Shown: positions 48,111 to 57,625 of the stretch, in pieces
Numbering within the stretch: position 1 is the stretch's first letter
Layout: each line of letters begins with the position of its first letter
NCBI GenBank assembly: GCA_046346665.1
Contig: JAXMHQ010000013.1
Coordinates: 51,607 to 115,606 of the forward strand
From: JAXMHQ01 sp046346665
Lineage (GTDB): Bacteria; Verrucomicrobiota; Verrucomicrobiia; Limisphaerales; JAXMHQ01
DNA length: 64,000 nt
Direction: 5' to 3'
Position numbers and translations under genes: made by a program
Notes under the pieces: model-generated
The model's input: the letters and a program-made list of their open reading frames with translations, nothing else
Told to the model about the DNA's origin: nothing
Databases searched by the model: none

Positions 48111-50784
48111 ATGTTGTCTTGATCGAGGCCGACCCGGTCTTCAATCCCTGTGCCACGGCTGACAGGTGAATCCTGCCGGGGTCCCCTGCTTTTCCGCGAA
48201 TGATCACCAGGCAATAGCCGTTGAACGCCTCCCGGTCGCGCGAGGCAAATGGCTCGAAGCTGGTCGGATCGCCGTTGTCCGTGGCCACGATCTCCCCCGG
48301 CCCGTCCAGTTCAAAGTGCACCCGGTCCATCGCCCGCGGCACGGTGACGCCGTCCCGGTCCGTGACGCGCACGGTCACGAAGGAGAGATCGCGGCCGTCG
48401 GCGGCAATGCGGTCGCGGTCCGGCTCCAGCACAAGTTTTGCCGCGGGCCCGGCGGTTTGCACGGTGTCCTCCGCCCATTTCCGTCCGTTCCGATAAGCCA
48501 CCGCCTTCAAAGTGCCGGGTTCATAAACCACATCGTCCCAACGCATCCGGTATTCGTAAGCCGCCTTTTTCCGGCGGCCCAGCGATTTTCCGTTCAGGAA
48601 CAATTCCGCCTCATCGCCCGAGGTGAACACGTGCACCGGCGTCACCTGCCCCACCCGGTCCGGCCAGGTCCAGTGCGGCAGAATGTGCGCCATGGGAAAC
48701 TCCGGACGCCAATGCGCCTGGTAAATGTAAAATCGATCCTTCCGAAATCCCGCCAGGTCGATGATCCCCGAGTAGGAACTGCGCGACGAGTCGAACGGCG
48801 TCGGTTCGCCCAGGTAATCCCAGCCCGTCCAGACAAATTCCCCGCCCACATAGGAGTTCTTTTCCTGTGAGGCAAACACCTTGTCCGCCGATGCGCCGAA
48901 AGCGGCGTAATACAGTTCATAGGCGCTGACCTGGCGCGTCGCCCTGTCTTCCCCGGAATTTTTCCCGACGGGCGCACCGTTGTTTGTCGTCACCGGGAAA
49001 ATGTAAACGCCACGGCTGCTCAGGGCCGACGCCGTCTCGCTGCCGAACAGGAACTTGTCGGGGAACCGTTCGTGAAAGACGGGATATTTCCCCGGCGCGC
49101 CACGAATGCCGGCGCCCTGGTAATTGAGCCCGATGGCATCCAGCTCGGCCGGCAGCGGGTTCGTCGGCTGCGCCCAGTTCATCGCGCTCGTGGTCGGACG
49201 TGTCGAATCCTCCTCGTGCACGATGCGGTTCAATTCCCGCGCCACCACCGCCCCGTTCGTGCCGGTCAATTGTTCGCCAACCTCGTTTCCGATGCTCCAC
49301 ATCACCACCGACGGACAATTCCGGTCGCGCCGCAAGTGCGCCCGCAGGTCGGCCTCGTGCCAGTCGGGGAACACCAGGTGAAAATCATACGGCGCCTTCC
49401 CGCGCACCCAGGCGTCAAATGCCTCGTCCAGGACAAGCATCCCCCATCGATCCGCCAGCTCCAGCAACTCCGGCGCGGGCGGGTTGTGGCTCGTGCGGAT
49501 CGCGTTGCAGCCCATGTCGCGCAAGGGCTCCAGTTGCCGCTCCAGCGCCCGCTCGTTCAGCGCCGCTCCCAGCGCGCCCAAATCGTGGTGCAGGCAGACG
49601 CCCTTCAGATCCACCCGCTCGCCGTTCACGCGCAATCCCTCGCCGTCAAATCCCAGGCTTCGAACGCCGAACGAGGTGCGGTATTCGTCCACCACCCGCC
49701 CGTCCGACTCGACGCTCGACACGGCCACGTAACGATTCGGCTTTTGCCCGGGCGGCGGGCCCCACAATTTGGGGTTTGGGATTTTCAACTCGTTTTCCAC
49801 TGCACCCTGCGACCTCGGACCGGCCTGCAGTTTGACCGGCGCGCTTCGAGCCACGACGGCCCGGCCCGGCCGGCCGGCGGCATCCAATTCATAAATCCGC
49901 GTGAACACCTGCGCGGCGGTTTCGCGATCGGAATCGTTTTGAACGGTGACCCCGACGCGAACGATGGCGGCATCCGGGGAAATCTCCGGTGTGGTGACGC
50001 GGGTTCCCCAGTGGGCCACATGCAGGGGTGCGGTTTTGACGAGCCAGACATGGCGGTAAAGGCCGGAGCCGGGATACCAGCGCGAGGAGTCGGGCAGGTT
50101 TTCGAGCCGGATCACGAGGCAATTGGTTTCACCCGGCCGTACATGTGGCGTCAAGTCGAGCCGCCACGAGGAATATCCGAACGGCCAGCCCCCGACGATT
50201 TTTCCATTCAGCCAGACCGCCGCGTAAGCCATGGCGCCGTCGACATCGAGGAATAGGGACCTGCCCCGGTCGGAGGCGGGGATGTCGAGGAGTTTCCGAT
50301 ACCATCCCGCTCCTGTCGTCGGCAGGCGCCCCATGCCGCCGCCGCCGGATTCAATGAACGGTCCGCTGATCGCCCAGTCGTGCGGCACGTCGACACGCTC
50401 CCAGGTACTGTCGTTGAACCAAGGCTGGAGCCAGGGGAGACCGTCCACGGGCTCGGCGGCAGGCCGCGGCGGAAATCGGCGCGAAGGATCGGGAATGAAC
50501 TCGTTGGCGCACGGCAGAATCCAGGGTTTCAAAACCACGGTCGGACGCGACGGCGGACGCAGCAGGGCGAGCGCCTCGGCTACGCCTGCGTTTGTCACCG
50601 CGGGTGCAAGGTCGTAAACCAGGTTCACCGGGCAATTCTCGGGATCGCCTTTCAGAAACCGCCAGCCGCGATCCAGGCTGACCCGTTCGCGCGCGATGCC
50701 CGGTGAAGCGGGATCGGCCAGACAAAGGCCCGGATGCCAAATGCCACAAATCGCCAGGACCATTGCACAAAGTCTCGCGTTCAT
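48079..50784 (-). CDS. Secreted GH2 beta-galactosidase-like enzyme
   Basis: The start at ATG 50784 gives 901 residues with a signal peptide (MNARLCAMVLAICGIWHPGLCLA). GH2 domains in order: jelly roll (about 35-290, with WLQPWFNDSTWERVDVPHDWAISGPF and AGWYRKLLDIP), Ig-like domain (290-390), a barrel with KGVCLHHDLGALGAALNERALERQLEPLRDMGCNAIRTSHNPPAPELLELADRWG, acid/base Glu in MWSIGNEVGEQ and nucleophile Glu in FLFGSETASAL, then a C-terminal DUF4982-like domain and a short Big-like domain. Family and order are those of secreted beta-galactosidases. The last residues (EGRAMRVPD) are encoded by a hairpin. Divergent from the next GH2 gene. Confidence 0.94.
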   Translation of the reverse strand: MNARLCAMVLAICGIWHPGLCLADPASPGIARERVSLDRGWRFLKGDPENCPVNLVYDLAPAVTNAGVAEALALLRPPSRPTVVLKPWILPCANEFIPDPSRRFPPRPAAEPVDGLPWLQPWFNDSTWERVDVPHDWAISGPFIESGGGGMGRLPTTGAGWYRKLLDIPASDRGRSLFLDVDGAMAYAAVWLNGKIVGGWPFGYSSWRLDLTPHVRPGETNCLVIRLENLPDSSRWYPGSGLYRHVWLVKTAPLHVAHWGTRVTTPEISPDAAIVRVGVTVQNDSDRETAAQVFTRIYELDAAGRPGRAVVARSAPVKLQAGPRSQGAVENELKIPNPKLWGPPPGQKPNRYVAVSSVESDGRVVDEYRTSFGVRSLGFDGEGLRVNGERVDLKGVCLHHDLGALGAALNERALERQLEPLRDMGCNAIRTSHNPPAPELLELADRWGMLVLDEAFDAWVRGKAPYDFHLVFPDWHEADLRAHLRRDRNCPSVVMWSIGNEVGEQLTGTNGAVVARELNRIVHEEDSTRPTTSAMNWAQPTNPLPAELDAIGLNYQGAGIRGAPGKYPVFHERFPDKFLFGSETASALSSRGVYIFPVTTNNGAPVGKNSGEDRATRQVSAYELYYAAFGASADKVFASQEKNSYVGGEFVWTGWDYLGEPTPFDSSRSSYSGIIDLAGFRKDRFYIYQAHWRPEFPMAHILPHWTWPDRVGQVTPVHVFTSGDEAELFLNGKSLGRRKKAAYEYRMRWDDVVYEPGTLKAVAYRNGRKWAEDTVQTAGPAAKLVLEPDRDRIAADGRDLSFVTVRVTDRDGVTVPRAMDRVHFELDGPGEIVATDNGDPTSFEPFASRDREAFNGYCLVIIRGKAGDPGRIHLSAVAQGLKTGSASIKTTWEGRAMRVPD

Positions 50785-50963
50785 CATTTCCGGCGGCAGC
50801 ATCCGCCGCCGACGCAAACTTGTCAGTCGCCTTCAACGAAGCCAAGCGGAACATGGCCGCAGCCTGTAGCGCAGGCCGGGGCGCAGGCGCCAAAAGATTT
50901 GTGCCGGCCGGCTCAGTTGCTAAAATCCGTCCGGCTCGCCGGATGTTCGAGACGATATTCAAA
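50785..50963. promoter_or_regulatory. Divergent promoter spacer between two GH2 genes
   Basis: This 179-base spacer must hold the promoters of both GH2 genes. I see no convincing -35/-10 pair or palindrome, and no gene. Confidence 0.4.
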
Positions 50964-53711
50964 ATGAAAACACGCCATCTTTTCCTGTCCGCCGTGCTTG
51001 GCCTTGCCTCCGTCCTTCCCGTTCGCGCGGCTGAACAGTGGATCGGGCTCGAAGGATCCTGGCAATTCACACTGGACTCCGGCCGGCACGATGCTGTTTG
51101 GGCGCGAACCAATGTCACCGACACCATCACGCTTCCCGGGACCACCGACCTTGCAGGCAAAGGGCCCGAGAACACCGCGCGCGAACCGGATCGCCTCACG
51201 CGCGTGCATCCGTACTACGGGCAGGCGTGGTATCAGCGGGAATTCACGGTGCCGGCCGATTGGAAAGGCCGGAACCTGTTCCTGATTCTCGAACGCACGA
51301 AAAAAAGTTCGCTCTGGCTCGACGGCGCGCCGATCGGCAGCCAGGATTCCCTGGTCGCCTCGCACGTTTACGCGCTCGGCTCCCCCGCCCCGGGCACCCA
51401 CACGCTGACGCTCTGCATCGACAACAGCCAGCGGCCGCCCGTCGGCGATCCCCACCAGCTCAGCGACCAGACCCAGACGGACTGGAACGGCGTCATCGGG
51501 CGGATCGGGCTGCGCGTGGTCGACCCGGTCTGGATCGAGGATGTCCAGGTCTATCCCGATCTCGTGACGCGGCAGGTGCGCGTTCTTGTTGAAGTCGGCA
51601 ACTCCACCGGCGCCCGCCGGGCTGTAACTGTAGACGCCCGCGCCCGGGTCGTTCAGGGCAAAGGCAGCGCCCTCCAGCCCGCCTTCAAGCTGTCCGCCAT
51701 TGAGACCAACCGCGCCGTCGTCGAAGTGGACCTGGACCTGGAACATCCCGTCAAATGGGACGAATTCAGCCCGGGACTCTACGAGCTCGAGGTGTCCCTG
51801 AGAACCGATCAAAATTTCAGCAGCAGCCGCAAGGTGGTGTTTGGCATCCGGGCGCTGGACGCGAGGGGCACCCAGCTCAAGATCAACGGCAACACCACGT
51901 TTTTGCGCGGCCGCCACGACGCCTGCGTTTTCCCGTTGACCGGTTTTCCGCCCATGGACGTCGAAGGCTGGCGCCGCGCGCTGGGCATCGCGAAATCGTA
52001 CGGGCTGAACCTGGTCCGGTTCCACACCTGGTGCCCGCCCGACGCCGCGTTCACCGCCGCGGACGAACTGGGCATGTACCTCCAGCCTGAGCTGCCCAAC
52101 TGGCGCGATTTCGGCGACAAGGCGCACGACGATTTTCTCCGCGCCGAAGGCGAACGGCTCCTCCGCCAATTTGGAAATCATCCTTCGTTCATCATGCTCG
52201 CCCTCGGGAACGAACTCGGCGGACACCAGGATCTCATGGCCCCGCAGGTCGCCCATTTCAAATCCATCGACCGCCGCCACCTCTACGCCCAGGGCAGCAA
52301 CAACTGGTTCGGAAACCCGGGCGAAGGCGACGATTACTACTGCTCCTTCCAGGTGGCTTGGCGAAAAATTCGCGGATCCTACGCCACCGTCGATCAACCC
52401 GGCATGATCCAGACCGGCCCGGCCAATTCGCTCCGGGATTATTCCTCGGAAATCGAGCCGCTGCACATCCCGGTCCTGTCGCACGAAGTCGGCCAGTACC
52501 AGGTGTCGCCCGATTTCCGGGAGATCGACCGTTACACGGGCGTGCTGCGCGCGCGCAACCTCGAGTTGTTCCGGGATCGTTTCCGCACGAACCATTTGCT
52601 CGATCAATCCGACGCGTTCATGCGGGCCTCAGGCGCGCTGTCGGCCTTGTGTTACAAGGAGGAAATCGAAGCCGCACTGCGCACGCCGGGTTTCGGTGGA
52701 TTTCACCTGCTCGATCTGATGGATTTTCCGGGCCAGGGAACGGCGCTGGTCGGGATGCTCAACGCGTTCATGGAATCCAAGGGCATCCTTGAACCGCCGC
52801 AATGGCGGGAGTTCTGTTGTGAAACCGTGCCCCTGCTCCGCCTATCTTCTTATGTGTGGACAGATGCGGACACGCTGACCGCGCAGGCGCAGGTCGCGCA
52901 TTACGGGGCGAAATCCCTGGAGGTCGAGCCCCGCTGGACCCTGAGCGACGCGGGCGGCAAGCTCAAGGCGGAAGGCCGACTGCCCCGGCGAACCCTGCCG
53001 CAGGGCGCGCTCAAATCTCTCGGTGAACTTCAAATCCCGCTCAAGGGCCTGCCGGTTCCCGGACATTTCACCCTGGAATTGTCATTCCCCGGCACTGCGT
53101 TTCGAAATCATTACTCGATTTGGGTTTACCCCGCCGCCCCGGACACCGCCCCGGGCCAGGTGTTCGTCGCGCGCTCGATCGATGAGGCGCGCGCCCGCCT
53201 GCAAGAAGGCGGCAGCGTGCTCCTCATGCCGGAACCGCAATCGCTCTCCAACTCCATCCCCGGCTATTTCACACCCGATTTCTGGAACTACGCCATGTTC
53301 GAAAAGTCGGCACGGGAACGCAAAGTGGCGGTGGCACCGGGCACGCTCGGCATTCTCTGCGACCCGGCCAGCCCGGCGTTCGCCGGCTTTCCGACGGAGT
53401 CGCACGGCGATTGGCAGTGGTTCCGCTTGCTGATGAATTCACACGCGCTTGTGCTGGATTCCCTGCCGCCCGGCTTCCGGCCGCTGCTGCAGGTGATCGA
53501 CAATTGCGATCGCGCCCACCGTCTCGGCAGCATCCTCGAAGCGCAGGTCGGCCCGGGCAAATTGCTCCTGTGCGCCATCGACCTCCCGTCGCTCCAGCAA
53601 AATCCCGAAGGCCGCCAGTTGCTTTCCAGCCTGTTGCACTACATGAATTCCCCGCAATTCCAGCCGGCAACCCGGCTCACCGCCGACCAGGTGGAAGGCC
53701 TGCTGCCATGA
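50964..53711 (+). CDS. Secreted GH2-family glycoside hydrolase
   Basis: The start at ATG 50964 gives 915 residues with signal MKTRHLFLSAVLGLASVLPVRA. Jelly roll: EGSWQFTLDSGR, YYGQAWYQREFTVPADWKGRNLFLILERTKKSSLWLDGAPIG. After an Ig-like domain comes the barrel: GNTTFLRGRHDACVFPLTGFPPMDVEGWRRALGIAKSYGLNLVRFHTWCPP, acid/base Glu in FIMLALGNELGGHQ and nucleophile Glu in VLSHEVGQYQ. Beta-rich C-terminal domains follow (about 650-915). It differs from the divergent GH2 neighbour, so probably has another substrate. Its TGA overlaps the next gene's ATG (ATGA), implying coupled translation. Confidence 0.9.
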   Translation: MKTRHLFLSAVLGLASVLPVRAAEQWIGLEGSWQFTLDSGRHDAVWARTNVTDTITLPGTTDLAGKGPENTAREPDRLTRVHPYYGQAWYQREFTVPADWKGRNLFLILERTKKSSLWLDGAPIGSQDSLVASHVYALGSPAPGTHTLTLCIDNSQRPPVGDPHQLSDQTQTDWNGVIGRIGLRVVDPVWIEDVQVYPDLVTRQVRVLVEVGNSTGARRAVTVDARARVVQGKGSALQPAFKLSAIETNRAVVEVDLDLEHPVKWDEFSPGLYELEVSLRTDQNFSSSRKVVFGIRALDARGTQLKINGNTTFLRGRHDACVFPLTGFPPMDVEGWRRALGIAKSYGLNLVRFHTWCPPDAAFTAADELGMYLQPELPNWRDFGDKAHDDFLRAEGERLLRQFGNHPSFIMLALGNELGGHQDLMAPQVAHFKSIDRRHLYAQGSNNWFGNPGEGDDYYCSFQVAWRKIRGSYATVDQPGMIQTGPANSLRDYSSEIEPLHIPVLSHEVGQYQVSPDFREIDRYTGVLRARNLELFRDRFRTNHLLDQSDAFMRASGALSALCYKEEIEAALRTPGFGGFHLLDLMDFPGQGTALVGMLNAFMESKGILEPPQWREFCCETVPLLRLSSYVWTDADTLTAQAQVAHYGAKSLEVEPRWTLSDAGGKLKAEGRLPRRTLPQGALKSLGELQIPLKGLPVPGHFTLELSFPGTAFRNHYSIWVYPAAPDTAPGQVFVARSIDEARARLQEGGSVLLMPEPQSLSNSIPGYFTPDFWNYAMFEKSARERKVAVAPGTLGILCDPASPAFAGFPTESHGDWQWFRLLMNSHALVLDSLPPGFRPLLQVIDNCDRAHRLGSILEAQVGPGKLLLCAIDLPSLQQNPEGRQLLSSLLHYMNSPQFQPATRLTADQVEGLLP

Positions 53712-56700
53712 CACATCCATACAGCCGCCGGCATTTTCGACATCTGCCCGCTCTCGCCGCAATCGCGATGGCGGCCCAGGCAGATGTGCGCTCGGCCCCG
53801 GCATCACCACCGGCCTGCTCCGGGGCAACGGTTTCGTTTTCCTCGGACGCCTCGTTCTTCATCGGCAGCGCCGCCTTTATCGCCGCAGGAAACGCCGAAT
53901 CCGGCAGTCTGTTTTCCTGGACCACCAACGGCGTTCCCTGGAACGCCGGGCCAGTCGCGGAAGGATTGCTGCTCCATCTCGATGGCTCAGCCACAGGAGC
54001 AAACGGTGAAAGCCCGGCCCTCGCCCAAAACCTCGCCTTTGCCGCGGGCAAATGGGGATCCTCCCTCGCCCTGCCGGCGGGTGGCCGCCTCCAGTATCCG
54101 GCTGCGAACAATCTCCAATTGAACCAGGGAACCCTGGAGATGTGGGTGGCGCTGCGGGCGGACGGCACGAACCCGGTTTACTCCGCCCGGGACCACGTCC
54201 TGTTCCAATACCAATCCACCAACGGCGACTTCATGCAGATCGCCCAAAGCGGAAGCAGCCGGATCCTCTACGCGGGAGGCACCGTGAACAGCCAGTGGGA
54301 AAGCGCTTACGGCTCCCAGGGAAGCATGGCCGGCTGGCATGCCGGCGACTGGCACCACCTGGCGTTCACCTTCTCCGCCTCCCGGAATCTCATGTGCTTT
54401 TACGTGGACGGGATCCTGACCGCCGCGAACAACGAAGGCCACTACGCCGCCCCCGATCCCGGCGGAACTTCCTTCGCCATCGGGTGCGACCTCTACGGAA
54501 CGGCGGCCCATTACCTGGTGGATGAAGTGAGAGTATCCGGACGAATGGCGGACCCGGCCGAAATCGCGGCCCGCGCCCGCCGCACGGATGCCCCCCAGCC
54601 GAACGAAATCTGGCTGGCGGTCACAAATGTCCCGATCAACACCACCCTGGCCTTCGCCTTCACTCCTGTCAGCGGGGTCCAGACAGGCGCCGTCTGCCAG
54701 AGCAGCCCGATCACCTGGAACGGCATTCCCATTACGGACCCGGAGCCGCCGAGCACATTGCTGGCCCCCGGCGCCACCACCGTCCGGCTCTCCGTAAAAA
54801 CCGCGGACATCACGCGCTGCGCCTGGGCGGTGGGGCTGCCGGTCCCCTTCGACCAGATGACGGCTTTCGATTCCGGCGCCAGTTCGCAGACGCATCAAAC
54901 CCTGGTCACCGGCCTGAATCCCGACCCCAATTTCGTCAACGACGTTTATATTCGCTGCGCCGCGCACCCTGACTACCTCCTGCACCTGCAATACCGGGCG
55001 ATCTCCACAGCCAACCCGCCTTTTCCGCGAAAGGGAAATCTCTGGGGTTGGGGCCTGTGGCTGGGCAACGGCCTGTCTTACCTGTCCCGGGTGGACCTGT
55101 GGCTTGGAGCCACTCCCCGCCCCGACGAAGCCGCCTCACTCCGCCAACTCAATCCCCACCTCCGCATCCTCACATCCATCAATGCCGTCGAAGCCGTCGG
55201 GCTGCCGGACGATTATTACCTCAAGGACATCCATGGAAACCGCATCGAAGTCTGGCCGGGATCGTATCGGCTGAACCTGACGAAGCCCTTCGTGGCGGAT
55301 TACCAGGCCCGCGCGGCTTACCAAACCGTCCTCGACACCGGGCTGATGGCCGATGGCGTCTTTTTCGACAACGTCATGACCTCCCAATCGTGGCTCACGA
55401 CCGATATCTACGGTCAAGCCATCCAAATCGACGCCGACGAGGACGGGCTGGCGGATGTTCCGGCAACACTGGACGCCGCCTGGAAAGCCGGGGTGTTCCG
55501 CGAAATCCAATCCTTCCGCCAACTCATGCCCAACGCCCTGGTCAGCAGCCATTCCACGGATATCTACGAACCGGGTATCGGCGACCTGTTCAACGCGGTG
55601 AGCATAGGTTTTCGCACCTCCGACGTGCTCGAAAATCGAATGCCGTTCTCCACCCTGCTGGCCACGTACAACGACTGGATGAGCCGGGCCGTCGCGCCAC
55701 AGATCACGATGATCGAATCCTCCCCCATGGCCCAGATCTCCTATGGCTACGGCTACTCGCCCCTAAGCGTCGTTCCGCCGGCCACCCTCGAGTTCGCCCG
55801 CACGTACTATCCTTACGTTCGTTTCGGCCTCGTGTTGACCCTCCTGAATGACGGTTTCTTTGCGCACGAATTCGGGGATACCTTTCATGGAAACAACTGG
55901 TGGTACGACGAACTGGATTTCGACCTCGGTTACCCGCTCGGCCCCGCTCAACTCGTATCGCTGCCCGGACAAGCCGGCACAAATCTCATCGCCAACGGGG
56001 GATTTGAGAATCCCCTGAGCGATTCCTGGAGCGGAGAGGCCGCCTCGGGTTGCGTGGCGGCTTTCTCACGCCAAACCACCAACGCCGCAGCCGGCACCGC
56101 GTGCGCCCGTATCGATGTTTCCCAAACAACGGGCGTCGATTGGAACATCGAACTCGCCCAATACAACCGCGCCCTCACCCAGGGCGTAAGCTACGATGCC
56201 GCTTTCTGGGCCCGCGCGGGCACCAACCGCTACATCACCGTCTGCTCCCAGAAAGGGAGTCCGAACTGGGATAACTTCGGGCTTTACCAGGCGGTGTGGA
56301 TCACCACCAACTGGCAGTTTTACACCGTCTCCTTCACGGCGAATGCCACCACTTCCGACGCGCGCCTTCAGTTTTTTGTCGGTGCCACCACGGGCACGGT
56401 CTGGATCGACGAGGTGCGCCTGAGCCCCACCCCGCCGCAGATCTATCGACGCGATTTCAATTACGGCATCGTGCTATTGAACGGGACCCGGCAGGTACAG
56501 AATATCGCGATTGGCCCCGGATTCCACCGCCTCACCGGGGCCCAGGCCCCGATGTATGAGATGATCCTCGACGACCAGGACCCGGCTTTCACCAGCACCG
56601 GCAGTTGGACGAATGCCGCCCTGGACAGCGGATTGTGGAAGGCCTCCGGTCCGTATTACCACAGTTGGGCAGGTTCAATGCACCTGCAGGCGGCCCCGGG

Positions 56701-57295
56701 CGGCGAAGCGGACTGGCAACTGCCCATTCCTGCCGATGATACTTACACCCTTTCCGCATGGTGGCCCGCGGCGCCGCAAGCAGCCGACTGGACCACCCAG
56801 GCGGTGTTCCAGGTCATCGCAAACGGCACCGTCGTGGCCACTTCCCAACTCGATCAATCCACCGGCGGCGATCAGTGGCACGATCTCGCGACCGTTCCGC
56901 TCCTGGCGGCAAACACGAACCGCGTTCGGCTCACCGCGGCGCATGGCCCGTGCGCCGCGGACGCGCTGCATGTGCGCTCGGCTTCGCGTTACAACAATGG
57001 CCAGGCCGCCGCAGCCCTCCGGCTGCAACCCATGGACGGCATCCTCCTGCAAAGGGACGAGGCCGCGTTCGCTTCGCCGGCGTTCGGCCTGGCATCGGTA
57101 TCGTCAAACCATCTGTCCCTGCCCGTCACCCTGCTCACCCCAGGATTGACCTACCTCCTCCAGAAATCCAGCAGCCTAAATCCTGCCAGCTGGCAAACCA
57201 TTCAAACCTTCCAAACCGCCGGCTTCGGCACGAACCTGCTGGACACTCTCCCGCCAAACCACGGCAGCGCCTTCTACCGCGTCCGTGCCAATTGA
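53708..57295 (+). CDS. Secreted multidomain protein: LamG, GHL15-like barrel, CBM-like domains
   Basis: Starting at the ATG overlapping the preceding stop gives 1195 residues. The N-terminus (YSRRHFRHLPALAAIAMAAQA) looks like a signal, perhaps Tat-like (RRHF). A LamG/concanavalin-like sandwich (about 75-290, LLLHLDGSATGANGES..., YLVDEVRVSGR) is followed by a barrel (about 425-735) with LRILTSINAVEAVGLPDDYYLKDIHGNRIEVWPG and LMADGVFFDNVMTSQSWL, resembling hypothetical glycosidase family GHL15, with Asp in FFDN as a candidate catalytic residue. A CBM4/9-like domain (about 760-900), a golvesin-like domain (about 960-1100) and the typical C-terminal end follow. Translationally coupled to the GH2, so likely the same substrate. 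Confidence 0.8.
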   Translation: MTHPYSRRHFRHLPALAAIAMAAQADVRSAPASPPACSGATVSFSSDASFFIGSAAFIAAGNAESGSLFSWTTNGVPWNAGPVAEGLLLHLDGSATGANGESPALAQNLAFAAGKWGSSLALPAGGRLQYPAANNLQLNQGTLEMWVALRADGTNPVYSARDHVLFQYQSTNGDFMQIAQSGSSRILYAGGTVNSQWESAYGSQGSMAGWHAGDWHHLAFTFSASRNLMCFYVDGILTAANNEGHYAAPDPGGTSFAIGCDLYGTAAHYLVDEVRVSGRMADPAEIAARARRTDAPQPNEIWLAVTNVPINTTLAFAFTPVSGVQTGAVCQSSPITWNGIPITDPEPPSTLLAPGATTVRLSVKTADITRCAWAVGLPVPFDQMTAFDSGASSQTHQTLVTGLNPDPNFVNDVYIRCAAHPDYLLHLQYRAISTANPPFPRKGNLWGWGLWLGNGLSYLSRVDLWLGATPRPDEAASLRQLNPHLRILTSINAVEAVGLPDDYYLKDIHGNRIEVWPGSYRLNLTKPFVADYQARAAYQTVLDTGLMADGVFFDNVMTSQSWLTTDIYGQAIQIDADEDGLADVPATLDAAWKAGVFREIQSFRQLMPNALVSSHSTDIYEPGIGDLFNAVSIGFRTSDVLENRMPFSTLLATYNDWMSRAVAPQITMIESSPMAQISYGYGYSPLSVVPPATLEFARTYYPYVRFGLVLTLLNDGFFAHEFGDTFHGNNWWYDELDFDLGYPLGPAQLVSLPGQAGTNLIANGGFENPLSDSWSGEAASGCVAAFSRQTTNAAAGTACARIDVSQTTGVDWNIELAQYNRALTQGVSYDAAFWARAGTNRYITVCSQKGSPNWDNFGLYQAVWITTNWQFYTVSFTANATTSDARLQFFVGATTGTVWIDEVRLSPTPPQIYRRDFNYGIVLLNGTRQVQNIAIGPGFHRLTGAQAPMYEMILDDQDPAFTSTGSWTNAALDSGLWKASGPYYHSWAGSMHLQAAPGGEADWQLPIPADDTYTLSAWWPAAPQAADWTTQAVFQVIANGTVVATSQLDQSTGGDQWHDLATVPLLAANTNRVRLTAAHGPCAADALHVRSASRYNNGQAAAALRLQPMDGILLQRDEAAFASPAFGLASVSSNHLSLPVTLLTPGLTYLLQKSSSLNPASWQTIQTFQTAGFGTNLLDTLPPNHGSAFYRVRAN

Positions 57296-57360
57296 GCCAG
57301 CGCCCCAGGCACAGGGCCGACGAATCTCATGTGGAAAGAAGCGCGCGATCGTGGAATTCA

Positions 57361-57502
57361 GACGGTAGGGACGCCGCGCTGCGGCGTCCCCGCCCGCGTA
57401 TCAGCGGGCGGAAAGCGGAACGGCGCCTGGCATGACCTCTGCCACGTTGCGCCGCTGGACGCAGCGCGCCGTCCCTACCCGCGATTCCGATGCGTCGGCC
57501 CT
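57361..57502. repeat. Large composite palindrome, family B copy 2
   Basis: Outer arms GGTAGGGACG (57364-57373) and CGTCCCTACC (57470-57479) enclose GGGACGCCGC-GCT-GCGGCGTCCC and CCGCCCGC-GTATCA-GCGGGCGG. About 140 bases match the copy at 3622-3783 nearly base for base, including sequence beyond the right arm. Confidence 0.85.
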
Positions 57503-57522
57503 TGCCCAAGGCACTTCCAGTG

Positions 57523-57550
57523 GTGACAAACGCGAAAAACCTGCTATCCT
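57523..57550 (+). promoter_or_regulatory. Candidate promoter of the GH30 gene
   Basis: GTGACA (57523-57528) and TATCCT (57545-57550) are separated by 16 bases, giving a start about 65 bases before the GH30 ATG. The predicted leader contains a GC-rich hairpin (CGGCGGGTT/AACCGCCG). The remainder of the 57296-57625 spacer is the family B repeat. Confidence 0.35.
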
Positions 57551-57625
57551 GATTCCGACGGCGGGTTAGGGTGAACCGCCGCTCCGCAGCCGCAGTTTAA
57601 ACCCCGCATTCAGTTGTTGCCTATT

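Noticed and set aside
50913..52607. 564-codon minus-strand frame
   Set aside because: Opposite the GH2 gene at 50964-53711, without any domain.
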